A stretch of 39,698 nucleotides of DNA, from contig JANQJE010000061.1 of assembly GCA_028281795.1 (NCBI GenBank), positions 1 to 39,698 of the forward strand. The letters run 5' to 3'. This stretch comes from Cohaesibacteraceae bacterium (GTDB lineage Bacteria; Pseudomonadota; Alphaproteobacteria; Rhizobiales; MH13). The notes under the pieces are model-generated. The model worked only from the letters and a program-made list of their open reading frames with translations, was not told the DNA's origin and ran no database searches. Shown in pieces: positions 8,906 to 17,215 of the stretch (position 1 is its first letter; the number at the start of each line of letters is the position of its first letter). A program made the translations under genes and the position numbers.

Positions 8906-10924
8906 TCAGCCGACCTCCGCCGGTCCCTGACCGATGAGGAATGTCGCAGCGCTGCCCGACCACGCCTCACCTGGCTGATCATCCGCGTAGACAAAGGGGG
9001 CTGGTTCCGTGGACGCAGCCGCGCGCGCCATCGCCGAAACATCATCACCGTCAAAGGCCGAGCCATCGGCGACCTCGATCGGTGTGAAACTGTTCCCCGA
9101 CGACGGTATGGCGGCCGAGCCAGCCACGATGGCGTCGTAGAGATCATTCACCGCGTCACCGATGCCGCCAAGGTCCGCATCGGCAACGATCTTGAGCAGA
9201 GCGGCAAAGCCGACCACGGCCGCACCATGAATGCCGGGTATCCCCAGTTCAGCGGCACGGGCGGTGTAGAAATCCTGCTGGCTGACGAAATAGTTCTGCC
9301 CGGCAGCGGTCTGCGAAGCCGCCGGAACCAGCGCCTGGTAGACCGACACCAGCTTGGCGCCAAGCGTGCCGTCAGGGGCCAGGCTGGTGAAGGCGGCCCG
9401 AGCCTCGGCACTGCCTTGGTAGAGCGCGTTGGCGAGGTTGATGTAGATGTTCTCGGCGTTGAACACCGGCCCCGGCCCGGCGCCGTAATTGGTGGTGATG
9501 TTGTTTTGAATGAGAAACTGGAAACCGGCTTCGTTCGGCACCCCGCCAAGCAGCAATTCATGGGTGGCGGCCAGCCCCTTGGCCGTGTCGGCGTGAGTGG
9601 TGAAGAGTTGGACGAGCGGTGACGGCGTGTCGTTGAAGGGCTGGATGGTGCCGTCCGGCAACAGCTCAAAGACACCATCGGAAAACTGCAACCGCTCGAT
9701 CCCGGTCAATTGGTCGATGCCTTCGCCGCTGCTGGTGGCGTTAACAGTGATGACGCCACCAGCAGCGGTGATCGTAACGGCGGTGGAGGCGGCGTTGTAT
9801 ACGGCGACATCACCGCCACCGGTCCCGCCATTGATGGTGTCATTGCCCGCACCACCGGTGAGCTGATTGTCGGCAGCATTGCCGGTCAGTGTGTCATTGC
9901 CGGACCCGCCAATGGCGTTCTCTATGACTGCGCCAAACGCGATGCCAACCGTCTCGGTGATGGTGGTTTGGCCCTGGGCGACAAAGGCCGTGATGACACT
10001 GCCAACGTCACTGTATGAGCCGGGTGTCAGGTTGATGGTGGCGGCTTTGCTGTTGCCCGCCACCGAGATCGTGTCGTTGCCGCCCGCATCCCAGATCGTT
10101 TCGTGATAGGTCTGTTGCTGGCTGAACGTGTATGTATCGTTGCCGGTGGCGTGGCTCTGGTTCGCGCCATAGAGCCACTGCGCCGCCCACACATCCAGCA
10201 CCATCGGGGTTGTTGGCCAGTAGCTGAGGCCGCCTTGATTGACCGCGCCGTCACCTACCGTAGCGCCCGGCACCACCGAATAGCTCATGATGGTTTGGGT
10301 GCGATAGTTTTGCTCCGGTGGCAGAATGGCGCCGTCCAGCCCGGCATTGATTGTCACGTCTTGAAGATTGAACACTGAGTGCCCGATCTCGTGGAGCATC
10401 GTGGTGAAGTGGTGGGAGACGCCGGGCACGAACAGGGCTGGATCTTGGACATATTCCGCTGAGAGAAATATATCGCCGATGACAGCCGGATTGGGCCACG
10501 AAGGTGGAACGGCCTCGGCGGTGGAATTGATCGGTGGCTGAAAACTGGGGTTGGACAGTGACAGGCCAACGCGAACATCGCCGACGTTGGACCCGATCTC
10601 CGCCTGTTCGGTGAGCGTCACATCGGCATAACGCGACCAGACCGCAAAGGCATCACGGATGTGATCCTTGACCTGATCAGGTATCGTTCCGATTGAACTG
10701 ATGTAGGTCTCCCCGTAACCAGGGGGAAACCAAGCCTCCGCTTCAAAGAAGCTGTACGTGACGGCGGCGCCGGTTCCAATGCCGCCACCCCATTTGCCAA
10801 TCGTATCGCCCGCGAAGAACGCCCTATCCTCAAATGGCAGGAAGAAAGACTCTTGGGTAACGAAGAGAGCATCCAGAACTGGATCGCCGGTGGTGCCGAT
10901 GGTGAAGGTGGAGACCTGCGTCAT
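8906..10924 (-). CDS. Serralysin-like metzincin/RTX protein with C-terminal S-layer-like domain
   Basis: 'TTMLHEIGHSVFNLQD', Met-turn-like 'IMSYSVV', RTX nonapeptides 'GGSGNDTLTGNAADNQLTGGAGNDTINGG'. Confidence 0.75.
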   Translation of the reverse strand: MTQVSTFTIGTTGDPVLDALFVTQESFFLPFEDRAFFAGDTIGKWGGGIGTGAAVTYSFFEAEAWFPPGYGETYISSIGTIPDQVKDHIRDAFAVWSRYADVTLTEQAEIGSNVGDVRVGLSLSNPSFQPPINSTAEAVPPSWPNPAVIGDIFLSAEYVQDPALFVPGVSHHFTTMLHEIGHSVFNLQDVTINAGLDGAILPPEQNYRTQTIMSYSVVPGATVGDGAVNQGGLSYWPTTPMVLDVWAAQWLYGANQSHATGNDTYTFSQQQTYHETIWDAGGNDTISVAGNSKAATINLTPGSYSDVGSVITAFVAQGQTTITETVGIAFGAVIENAIGGSGNDTLTGNAADNQLTGGAGNDTINGGTGGGDVAVYNAASTAVTITAAGGVITVNATSSGEGIDQLTGIERLQFSDGVFELLPDGTIQPFNDTPSPLVQLFTTHADTAKGLAATHELLLGGVPNEAGFQFLIQNNITTNYGAGPGPVFNAENIYINLANALYQGSAEARAAFTSLAPDGTLGAKLVSVYQALVPAASQTAAGQNYFVSQQDFYTARAAELGIPGIHGAAVVGFAALLKIVADADLGGIGDAVNDLYDAIVAGSAAIPSSGNSFTPIEVADGSAFDGDDVSAMARAAASTEPAPFVYADDQPGEAWSGSAATFLIGQGPAEVG

Positions 10925-11076
10925 GGTGCGTCCCTGTATCTAACCGTCGTCAGTCCTGATCTAGGTCGCCTGAACGATGCCACGCTGACATTGCGGCGGA
11001 TGAGTCCGAGACCGTTGAAGCCAGTGGGGCCGATCCACAGTCAAAGATGGTGTTGGTGCTCCCGTTGGCGCATTGA

Positions 11077-11439
11077 TCAACCGACGCTGGCCGGGAACCG
11101 CGCACCACGCCCGTTAATCAGCACATAGCCGTTGCGGGTGCGTTCGTAGCGGTCACAGCGCGACGACCCGTTGGTGAACTGCACGCAGACCTGATTGTTG
11201 CGGAAGGTGTATCGTCCGCGCCAGGTGCGGCTATCACGATATTCATACCGCCCATCAGCAAAGTAGGTGACCTGGCTCTCTCCGCCGAAATCGACCGTCT
11301 GGCCCACCAACAACTGACGCAATTCGTTGGTGTTCAGCACACCGAGCCGGCCGTTGTTGGAACCGGTGTCGGGCGTGGTCGTGCAGGCAGCCACCACAAC
11401 AGCCAGCCCCGCCACGGCGATATGCGGTATCAGCTTCAC
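11077..11439 (-). CDS. Small lipoprotein
   Basis: Lipobox-like 'AVAGLAVVVAAC' near N terminus. Confidence 0.6.
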   Translation of the reverse strand: MKLIPHIAVAGLAVVVAACTTTPDTGSNNGRLGVLNTNELRQLLVGQTVDFGGESQVTYFADGRYEYRDSRTWRGRYTFRNNQVCVQFTNGSSRCDRYERTRNGYVLINGRGARFPASVG

Positions 11440-11473
11440 CGTTTTGTCCTCCCGATTATGGCCTTGGCCACCC

Positions 11474-11815
11474 TCACCGCCGACAGTTCTGCACCCGGTA
11501 GTGAATCTTGTCGCGCGAGGTGCCGGTTCGGATCAGTTCACAGTTGAAGCGTTGTCCGGCGGCACGTGCTCGTTTCAGATATTCCTGCTCATCGTCCGAC
11601 CGCTTGACGGTGCTGCGGATCACGAAATCACCGGGACGGCTGGCCTTGGCGCATTTGCCGTTGGCGTACTCGCCCCGCGACGTTTTTTGGATGGTGAAGG
11701 TGCAGATGCCCGGCTCGGGGCTGTGTTCGGTATGCGTGCAGCCGCCGAGAAACAGCGCCGCACCCACGGCCAGAGCTATTGCCGGTAGCTGATGTTCGCC
11801 GCGCACCGGTCTCAT
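11474..11815 (-). CDS. Small lipoprotein
   Basis: Internal start MRPVRGEHQ gives 'ALAVGAALFLGGC' lipobox; ATGA overlap with upstream OMP gene. Confidence 0.55.
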   Translation of the reverse strand: MRPVRGEHQLPAIALAVGAALFLGGCTHTEHSPEPGICTFTIQKTSRGEYANGKCAKASRPGDFVIRSTVKRSDDEQEYLKRARAAGQRFNCELIRTGTSRDKIHYRVQNCRR

Positions 11816-12594
11816 CCGCCGAACTTCCACGACAGATTGAGACGGATGGTCTGCACCTGCTCTTCGAAGTCCCAGATGTATGGTGTGCCGGGCGTGCCGC
11901 CGCCGAAACAAACGACGCAAATGCCGTTCACGGTGGTCTTTCCGAAGTCCATATACAGGTACTCCAGCCCCACCAGCACATTGTCGGTGACGGCCATCTC
12001 GACACCGGCCCCGACCACATAGCCAGTGCGGGTTTCATCGACGGTGTTGGGGCCGAACTGTCCGGCGTTGAAGGCCGTGCTGGTATCACCGATGGTGTGC
12101 TCAATTTGAGCCACCGCCAAGCCACCAGTACCATAGATGAGCGCGGGTAAAGGCATATCGGGCACCGCCAGACCCACACGGCCGCGAACGGTGCCGAGCC
12201 AGCTCGTATTGCTTGCAATCATGAAATCGAAGGAATCGTCGTACGCCGAGAAACCGGACAGACTTAAATCGGCTTCAACACCGACGACAATCGGGTCAAA
12301 CGCCAGATTGTATCCAACCCGGACACCGCCAATAAAGCCGTCTGTGTTACCGCTGCCTGTCAGACCCGGTATGCCGAACCACGTGCCCGCAGGGCCACGA
12401 CCGGTATCAGTCAGAGTGAGTCTGTTGTCACCGACGCCGGTGGTGATGCCTGCATAGAAGCCAGTCCAGTCGAAGCTCGGCGGTTCGGGGGCGTCTTGAG
12501 CGGAGGCGGTGCCCGCAAGCAAGAGAGTGATCGCGGTCGCCAATCCGCAGTGAACAGAAGCGATTGGTCGTGACCGTGTATGCAATAGCGTCAT
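11812..12594 (-). CDS. Outer-membrane beta-barrel (Omp25/opacity-like) protein
   Basis: Signal peptide ending 'LLLAGTASAQDA', 'FDWTGFYAGITTGVG', 'GYVVGAGVEMAVTDNVLVGLEYLYMDFG', C-terminal 'TIRLNLSWKFGG'. Confidence 0.85.
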   Translation of the reverse strand: MTLLHTRSRPIASVHCGLATAITLLLAGTASAQDAPEPPSFDWTGFYAGITTGVGDNRLTLTDTGRGPAGTWFGIPGLTGSGNTDGFIGGVRVGYNLAFDPIVVGVEADLSLSGFSAYDDSFDFMIASNTSWLGTVRGRVGLAVPDMPLPALIYGTGGLAVAQIEHTIGDTSTAFNAGQFGPNTVDETRTGYVVGAGVEMAVTDNVLVGLEYLYMDFGKTTVNGICVVCFGGGTPGTPYIWDFEEQVQTIRLNLSWKFGG

Positions 12595-12624
12595 CAGATG
12601 CGCTCCATCTTCTTGGCGCACCTG

Positions 12625-12647
12625 CAACACTATTGCGCATAGTGTTG
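12625..12647. repeat. Inverted-arm site 1 (candidate recombinase core site)
   Basis: CAACACTA-TTGCGCA-TAGTGTTG; exact reverse complement of the core of site 2. Confidence 0.75.
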
Positions 12648-12768
12648 TATAATGTCCTTGCTATTCACTAATTCGACCGGTCGCAATTGACGCGATGGCC
12701 ACCTGACGCTACGGAAATGGCCATCAAGCGGCTGAAATAGGCCGTTTGCACCTGTTGGGGACGGTGTC

Positions 12769-12799
12769 CGTGCAACACTATGCGCAATAGTGTTGCACG
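12769..12799. repeat. Inverted-arm site 2 (candidate recombinase core site)
   Basis: CGTGCAACACTA-TGCGCAA-TAGTGTTGCACG, perfect 12-bp arms, 7-bp spacer. Confidence 0.75.
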
Positions 12800-12858
12800 A
12801 CTGCCACAAGGCGATCGTCCGGCGTCTTGTGCCGGTATCTGCTGACGGACCCACCACC

Positions 12859-13434
12859 ATGATCATCACTTCAGACATGCGGCTCTACGCCGCCACCGGC
12901 GCGCGTCTTTATGTCAACGAGGCCGAGCGCACCCGCTTCCTGCACGCAGCGCAGACAGCGCCGCCACCCACCAGAACCCTGTGCCTCGTGCTGACGCTGA
13001 CCGGCTGCCGCGTTTCCGAAGCGTTGGCCCTGACCGGCCACTCCATCCAGACGGAGACCGCCACCATCGCTATTCGGACACTGAAGAAGCGTCGGCGTGA
13101 ACTCATACGGGAAGTACCGGTGCCCGCCGCCCTGATCCGGCAGCTACGGGACAGCCATGACCTTGATGACGGCACGCCGCTCTTTCCCATGTGCCGCAGC
13201 ACCGCCTGGCGGCAGGTCAAGCAGGTCATGCTGGCCGCTGGCATCACCGGGCCGCAGGCCACCGCCAAGGGACTGCGGCATGGCTTTGGCGTTCATGCGT
13301 TGCAATCGGGCGTGCCGCTCAACCTCCTGCAACGCTGGATGGGTCACGCCCACATCTCCATCACCGCCATCTACGGCAATGCCGTGGGGCCGGAGGAACG
13401 CAGGATTGCGGAAAGGATGTGGACAGAAATCTAG
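12859..13434 (+). CDS. Tyrosine recombinase/integrase
   Basis: 'TLTGCRVSEALALTG', 'KGLRHGFGVHALQSGVPLNLLQRWMGHAHISITAIYGNAVG' (R...HxxR-like...H...Y). Start could be GTG at 12790. Confidence 0.85.
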   Translation: MIITSDMRLYAATGARLYVNEAERTRFLHAAQTAPPPTRTLCLVLTLTGCRVSEALALTGHSIQTETATIAIRTLKKRRRELIREVPVPAALIRQLRDSHDLDDGTPLFPMCRSTAWRQVKQVMLAAGITGPQATAKGLRHGFGVHALQSGVPLNLLQRWMGHAHISITAIYGNAVGPEERRIAERMWTEI

Positions 13435-13651
13435 CGGTCAAATTGACGATCGGTGGTGAGCGGGGCCAACGCGGCTACCACGGCCCAAGCGGGCAGATAG
13501 CGGAAGTTCGCTATGGAAGCAGGATTAAATAGCTTCTCGAAATGAAGCAGACGTTATGCTTCGCAAATATCACTGGAAGCCTCACGGCGTAGGTGCATTA
13601 ATAAAGTTGATCGCACGCCAGAATTGAAGCAACACACAAAGACTGAGGTAA

Positions 13652-14092
13652 ATGAAGATGGAAGATTCTGAAGCCCACGACGAGAGCATTCGGATTGCGC
13701 ACCTAACAATGCTGCAAGGCGTGATTGCGAGGATGGGGTCAAATTCATTTACCCTCAAAGCTCTTGCAGCGACATTTGGGAGTGCGGCGGTTGCCGTCAT
13801 GGCCACTGTGGAAACCCCTTCGCCATATTATGTAGTTTCCGCTATAGTGCCGATGATCATCTTTTGGCTCATGGATGCGAAGTATTTGCGCTTTGAGCGA
13901 GCCTATCGAAAACTCTATGATTACGTACGCAAAGGGGAAGAGGTCGAAGCCTATAGTCTCGAAGCAAGCCCCTTCATGAAGGATACGTCTTCGGTTCTTC
14001 GGGTAGCGTTCTCGTGGTCGGTGAGTTGGTTTTATGTTGCGATTTTCCTGTCTTTGGGCGGGGTTGCATCATTGATTTTTTGCGGGGTTTAA
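13652..14092 (+). CDS. Multi-TM membrane protein of a TIR-associated type
   Basis: 'MLQGVIARMGSNSFTLKALAATFGSAAVAVMATVE...VPMIIFWLMDAKYLRFERAYRKLYDYV...' predicted 3-4 TM helices; abuts the next ORF. Confidence 0.65.
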   Translation: MKMEDSEAHDESIRIAHLTMLQGVIARMGSNSFTLKALAATFGSAAVAVMATVETPSPYYVVSAIVPMIIFWLMDAKYLRFERAYRKLYDYVRKGEEVEAYSLEASPFMKDTSSVLRVAFSWSVSWFYVAIFLSLGGVASLIFCGV

Positions 14093-14731
14093 ATGTCTAG
14101 CATTTTTGGGGTCACGCCCGCTCAAACCCAGAAGCGCCGGGTTTTTTTCTCATTCCACTACCAGAACGACATCTGGAAGGTGAACCAGGTGCGAAACTCC
14201 TGGCGTTACAATCACGAGAACACTCGCGAGTCAGAAGGTTTTTTCGACGCAAGCATTTGGGAGAGTTCCCGGCGAACGGGGCCGGATTCTCTTAAGAGCT
14301 TGATCCGAGAGGGGGTCAAAAACACTTCAGTGACTTGCGTTCTCGTTGGAGCCGCAACGTTTGAGCGCCGATGGGTACGCTACGAGCTAGCTAGGTCAGT
14401 GATCAAAGGAAACGGGCTGTTGGCCGTGAAAATCCATCTCATGGGAAACCAGCAGGGCTATGTCTCCCAAGAAGGGCCTAATCCGCTCGACTATATGGGT
14501 GTCTATTATGCGGGTGGGGCGATACGTTTGGCGGAGCGCCAAAACGGAAACTGGGCGAAGTATGCCGACTACACTCAGGCGGTGGATCTTCCTGTAACAT
14601 GGATCAAGCCACGCGATACCACTGTGATCAAGCTCTCTCGCTATGCCGGGTTGTATTGCTACAAAAGGCAGAACGGCGGCGCTAACTTTTCATCCTGGGT
14701 TCGCCAGGCTGCCGCTGACGTAGGGAGGTAG
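14093..14731 (+). CDS. TIR-like (DUF1863/MTH538, ThsB-like) protein
   Basis: 'RRVFFSFHYQNDIWKVNQVRNSW...GFFDASIWE...TSVTCVLVGAATFERRWVRYELARS'. Confidence 0.8.
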   Translation: MSSIFGVTPAQTQKRRVFFSFHYQNDIWKVNQVRNSWRYNHENTRESEGFFDASIWESSRRTGPDSLKSLIREGVKNTSVTCVLVGAATFERRWVRYELARSVIKGNGLLAVKIHLMGNQQGYVSQEGPNPLDYMGVYYAGGAIRLAERQNGNWAKYADYTQAVDLPVTWIKPRDTTVIKLSRYAGLYCYKRQNGGANFSSWVRQAAADVGR

Positions 14732-14733
14732 CA

Positions 14734-15246
14734 ATGATCGAGCAGTCTTCTATCCTCGCCTATTCTGGCCGCGCTGAAGTTCGGAAGTCGGAACGTGTTG
14801 TCGAGGAAGCGCGCCACGCAGGAAAGCAAACAGCCTTTCTCTCTCACAGCCATAAAGACTTGGCATTGGCCAAGGGCCTTCAGGGGTTTCTTCAGTCCAA
14901 GGGCTGGCTCGTTTACATTGATTGGGAAGACACTTCGATGCCATCAAAGCCCAATCGTGAAACGGCACAGAAGATCAAGGACAAGATCAGACGCTTCGAT
15001 TGGTTCCTGTATCTGGCAACGGCCAACTCAGCTTCGAGCCGGTGGTGTCCGTGGGAGATTGGATACGCGGACGGTGTTAAGGACATCGATGAGATCGTGA
15101 TTATTCCGACCCGCGACAGCGCAGGCCGTAATCATGGGAATGAATACCTGGACCTATACAGAAAGGTAGATGTTGACCGGAGCGGAAGGCATGGTCTTTT
15201 GTACCCAAATAACAGCGGCATTTTGCTAGAGAATGTTCGGCGTTAG
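14734..15246 (+). CDS. TIR domain protein
   Basis: 'TAFLSHSHKDLALAKGLQGFLQSKGWLVYIDWED...SASSRWCPWEIGYADG'. Confidence 0.8.
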   Translation: MIEQSSILAYSGRAEVRKSERVVEEARHAGKQTAFLSHSHKDLALAKGLQGFLQSKGWLVYIDWEDTSMPSKPNRETAQKIKDKIRRFDWFLYLATANSASSRWCPWEIGYADGVKDIDEIVIIPTRDSAGRNHGNEYLDLYRKVDVDRSGRHGLLYPNNSGILLENVRR

Positions 15247-15255
15247 GCTCAGGAC

Positions 15256-15360
15256 TCATAGCCGGTAGATGACCAGAGCTGCGAGGGCGATGGCCGACAA
15301 GAAGACCTTGGTTATCTGAGACAGTCGTCGATGTCCGCTCTGGCAACGCTGTACCGTAGC
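15256..15360 (-). pseudogene. C-terminal remnant of an IS5-like transposase
   Basis: Minus-strand reading '...TVQRCQSGHRRLSQITKVFLSAIALAALVIYRL*' with no upstream intact ORF. Confidence 0.55.
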
Positions 15361-15485
15361 ACTTTCTGCTTCGATAGATGACTGGTTTAGGCTGAAATAG
15401 CCAAGGCATGAGCACTGATATCAGTATCGAGGCAACGTCGGCCTCTGAAGGCGTGTGAGGTCATCATGCGCACCGTTGATGAAAC

Positions 15486-15513
15486 GAAAAACCCATCCGG
15501 CGAACCGGATGGG
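15486..15513 (-). terminator. Rho-independent terminator of the DUF3768 gene
   Basis: Minus strand: CCCATCCGG-TTCG-CCGGATGGG followed by TTTTTCG, just downstream of the stop at 15521. Confidence 0.8.
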
Positions 15514-15520
15514 GTTGGGG

Positions 15521-15868
15521 TCAATACTCGCTGGCGAGCATGACCGTCATGACGCGGCAGGTGACTGCCGGATCGGCGGGATCGGGTGATCCCATCGTCA
15601 TGGTGTGATCGTAATAGTTGATCTTGAAGAACAGGCGTTCGCCGTCAACGCTGAGCGCCCCGAAATCATGCTCATGGTACGGATTATTGCCCGTATCGAA
15701 AGCATCAAACCGGGCAATGGCCGCCATGGCGCGCAGGACAAACTCCGGGCCATGGTCGTTCACTCCAGCGGTGATCATGATCTGGCCGCCTTCGCCGCCC
15801 TGACGCAGGGTGTCATTCAAGAGGCGAATGCGCTCGGTCTTGAGGCGGGCTTCTATGGGATTGGACAT
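15521..15868 (-). CDS. DUF3768-like protein
   Basis: Internal start MSNPIEARLK; 'RIRLLNDTLRQGG...GGQIMITAGV...YHEHDFGAL...ERLFFKINYYD...SPDPADPAVTCRVMTVMLASEY'. Confidence 0.8.
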   Translation of the reverse strand: MSNPIEARLKTERIRLLNDTLRQGGEGGQIMITAGVNDHGPEFVLRAMAAIARFDAFDTGNNPYHEHDFGALSVDGERLFFKINYYDHTMTMGSPDPADPAVTCRVMTVMLASEY

Positions 15869-15880
15869 TGCTGTGCTCCT

Positions 15881-15923
15881 TTCGCTGGCCACGCCCGAGC
15901 CGATCTCGGGCGCGCCCGGCGAA
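15881..15923. repeat. Hairpin just upstream of the DUF3768 gene
   Basis: TTCGCTGGCCACGCCCGAG / CTCGGGCGCGCCCGGCGAA, 16 of 19 bp paired, 5-nt loop. Confidence 0.6.
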
Positions 15924-16008
15924 GGGAGCGGGGTTGGGAAGGTGATCAGGCCCACCAAAAAGCAGCGCGAGCCTCTGCTTGCCGAAGCCAGCCCAGACGG
16001 CGACCGGT

Positions 16009-16089
16009 AGCCAAGACCCAGGGTGACGCAACGGCGCTGCCGTCCTTCGCTTCGCTCCGGCCTGCGGTGCGTCGCCCTGGGTCTTGGCT
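16009..16089. repeat. Long hairpin upstream of the DUF3768 gene
   Basis: AGCCAAGACCCAGGGTGACGCA (16009-16030) vs TGCGTCGCCCTGGGTCTTGGCT (16068-16089), 21 of 22 bp paired. Confidence 0.8.
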
Positions 16090-16124
16090 TCTCGGGTGCC
16101 ACGGGCGGCTCCGAAAAGCAGGGG

Positions 16125-16595
16125 TCAATCCTCGTCCGGCAGAAACACGGACTGTACCGCCAGTGCCAAGGCCTCGAAGTAGACCAGGTTGCGCGGCTCG
16201 CGCTCCCAGAGCTTTGGTCGGCGCGGCAGCCACGCCGCCAGATCGGGAAACCGTTCGGCCAGCGCCGCCGCCTCGGCGAACTTGTTCGGGTGGTTCTGCT
16301 CACGGGTCAGCGAGACCGTAACGGCCGAGGATTTCCGCGCCGCGCGGTGCAGGGCCTTCAGAATGGCCTGCGTCTTCCGCGACTTGCGTCCGGCGCTCTG
16401 ATAATCCTCCAGCACGATGGCGTCGGGATCATAGCGATTGAGCCAACCGTTGAGACGCATGGTGGCCAACCGACTGCACTGGCTCGCCGTTCGCGACAGC
16501 CGCCAGTCCTTCGGCACGCCGTCGATCAGGAGCACATAGCCGACCCGTCCGTGCCGCGCTGCCAAGGCCAGCACCACCAGCCGCTTAACCGGCAT
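16125..16595 (-). CDS. Hypothetical protein with possible RNase H/RuvC-like fold
   Basis: 'LVVLALAARHGRVGYVLLIDG...DPDAIVLEDYQS...NLVYFEALALAVQSV' resembles beta1-beta3 and acidic-residue layout of RuvC-like proteins. Confidence 0.4.
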   Translation of the reverse strand: MPVKRLVVLALAARHGRVGYVLLIDGVPKDWRLSRTASQCSRLATMRLNGWLNRYDPDAIVLEDYQSAGRKSRKTQAILKALHRAARKSSAVTVSLTREQNHPNKFAEAAALAERFPDLAAWLPRRPKLWEREPRNLVYFEALALAVQSVFLPDED

Positions 16596-16935
16596 GATCA
16601 GCTTCGTAACTGGCCAACAAGTGCTCTGCCAGACGGTTCAGGGTCGCCTGCCGGTTGTGGCGTCCGAGCCAGTGTTTGGGAGCATCGGGAATGGTCGTCA
16701 GCCGCTCACGCAGATCGGCGCGGGCATCTTTGAAGATACCGGCGAACAGGCTCTCAAAGCTGCGGCCGTAGATCAGGGACAGCGTGCAGATTTCCCGGAC
16801 GGTCGGCATCCGCTTGCCGGTCTCGATCTGCGAGACCAGCGAAGGATGAATAGCGAGCAAATGGGCGCAGTCGACCTGCGTCAGCCCCGACTTTTTGCGC
16901 GCGACCTTCAGGTCGAGCGTGAATTCATGGAACAT
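16585..16935 (-). CDS. XRE-family HTH regulator
   Basis: 'LKVARKKSGLTQVDCAHLLAIHPSLVSQIETGKRMPTVREICTLSLIYG'. Confidence 0.85.
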   Translation of the reverse strand: MFHEFTLDLKVARKKSGLTQVDCAHLLAIHPSLVSQIETGKRMPTVREICTLSLIYGRSFESLFAGIFKDARADLRERLTTIPDAPKHWLGRHNRQATLNRLAEHLLASYEADHAG

Positions 16936-17015
16936 AGACAATGAACTAAAGAACGGACAATGAAACGCCCGTCGCAAGAAGCCTCACCCCCTTGCGCCGG
17001 ACCAGCCCAGACACA

Positions 17016-17100
17016 GCATGGCCACGAGTCACCGTCGGCATCGCTCGGTTCGGAGGGGTTCACACCCCTCCGAGCGACCCGCTCGGACTCGTGGCCATGC
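17016..17100. repeat. Nested inverted repeat between the XRE gene and the serine recombinase locus
   Basis: GCATGGCCACGAGTC (17016-17030) / GACTCGTGGCCATGC (17086-17100) perfect 15-bp arms, plus inner CGGAGGGG/CCCCTCCG. Confidence 0.8.
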
Positions 17101-17215
17101 TTGTCCAGACGCGAACAGCTTAGTCCATTCAAAAGTCGGCGGTAGTGGCCCCCATCTGACAACCCGCCCGCCGATCCCACTACCCCGACTTCGTCCGCCC
17201 GCTACACTGACGCCC

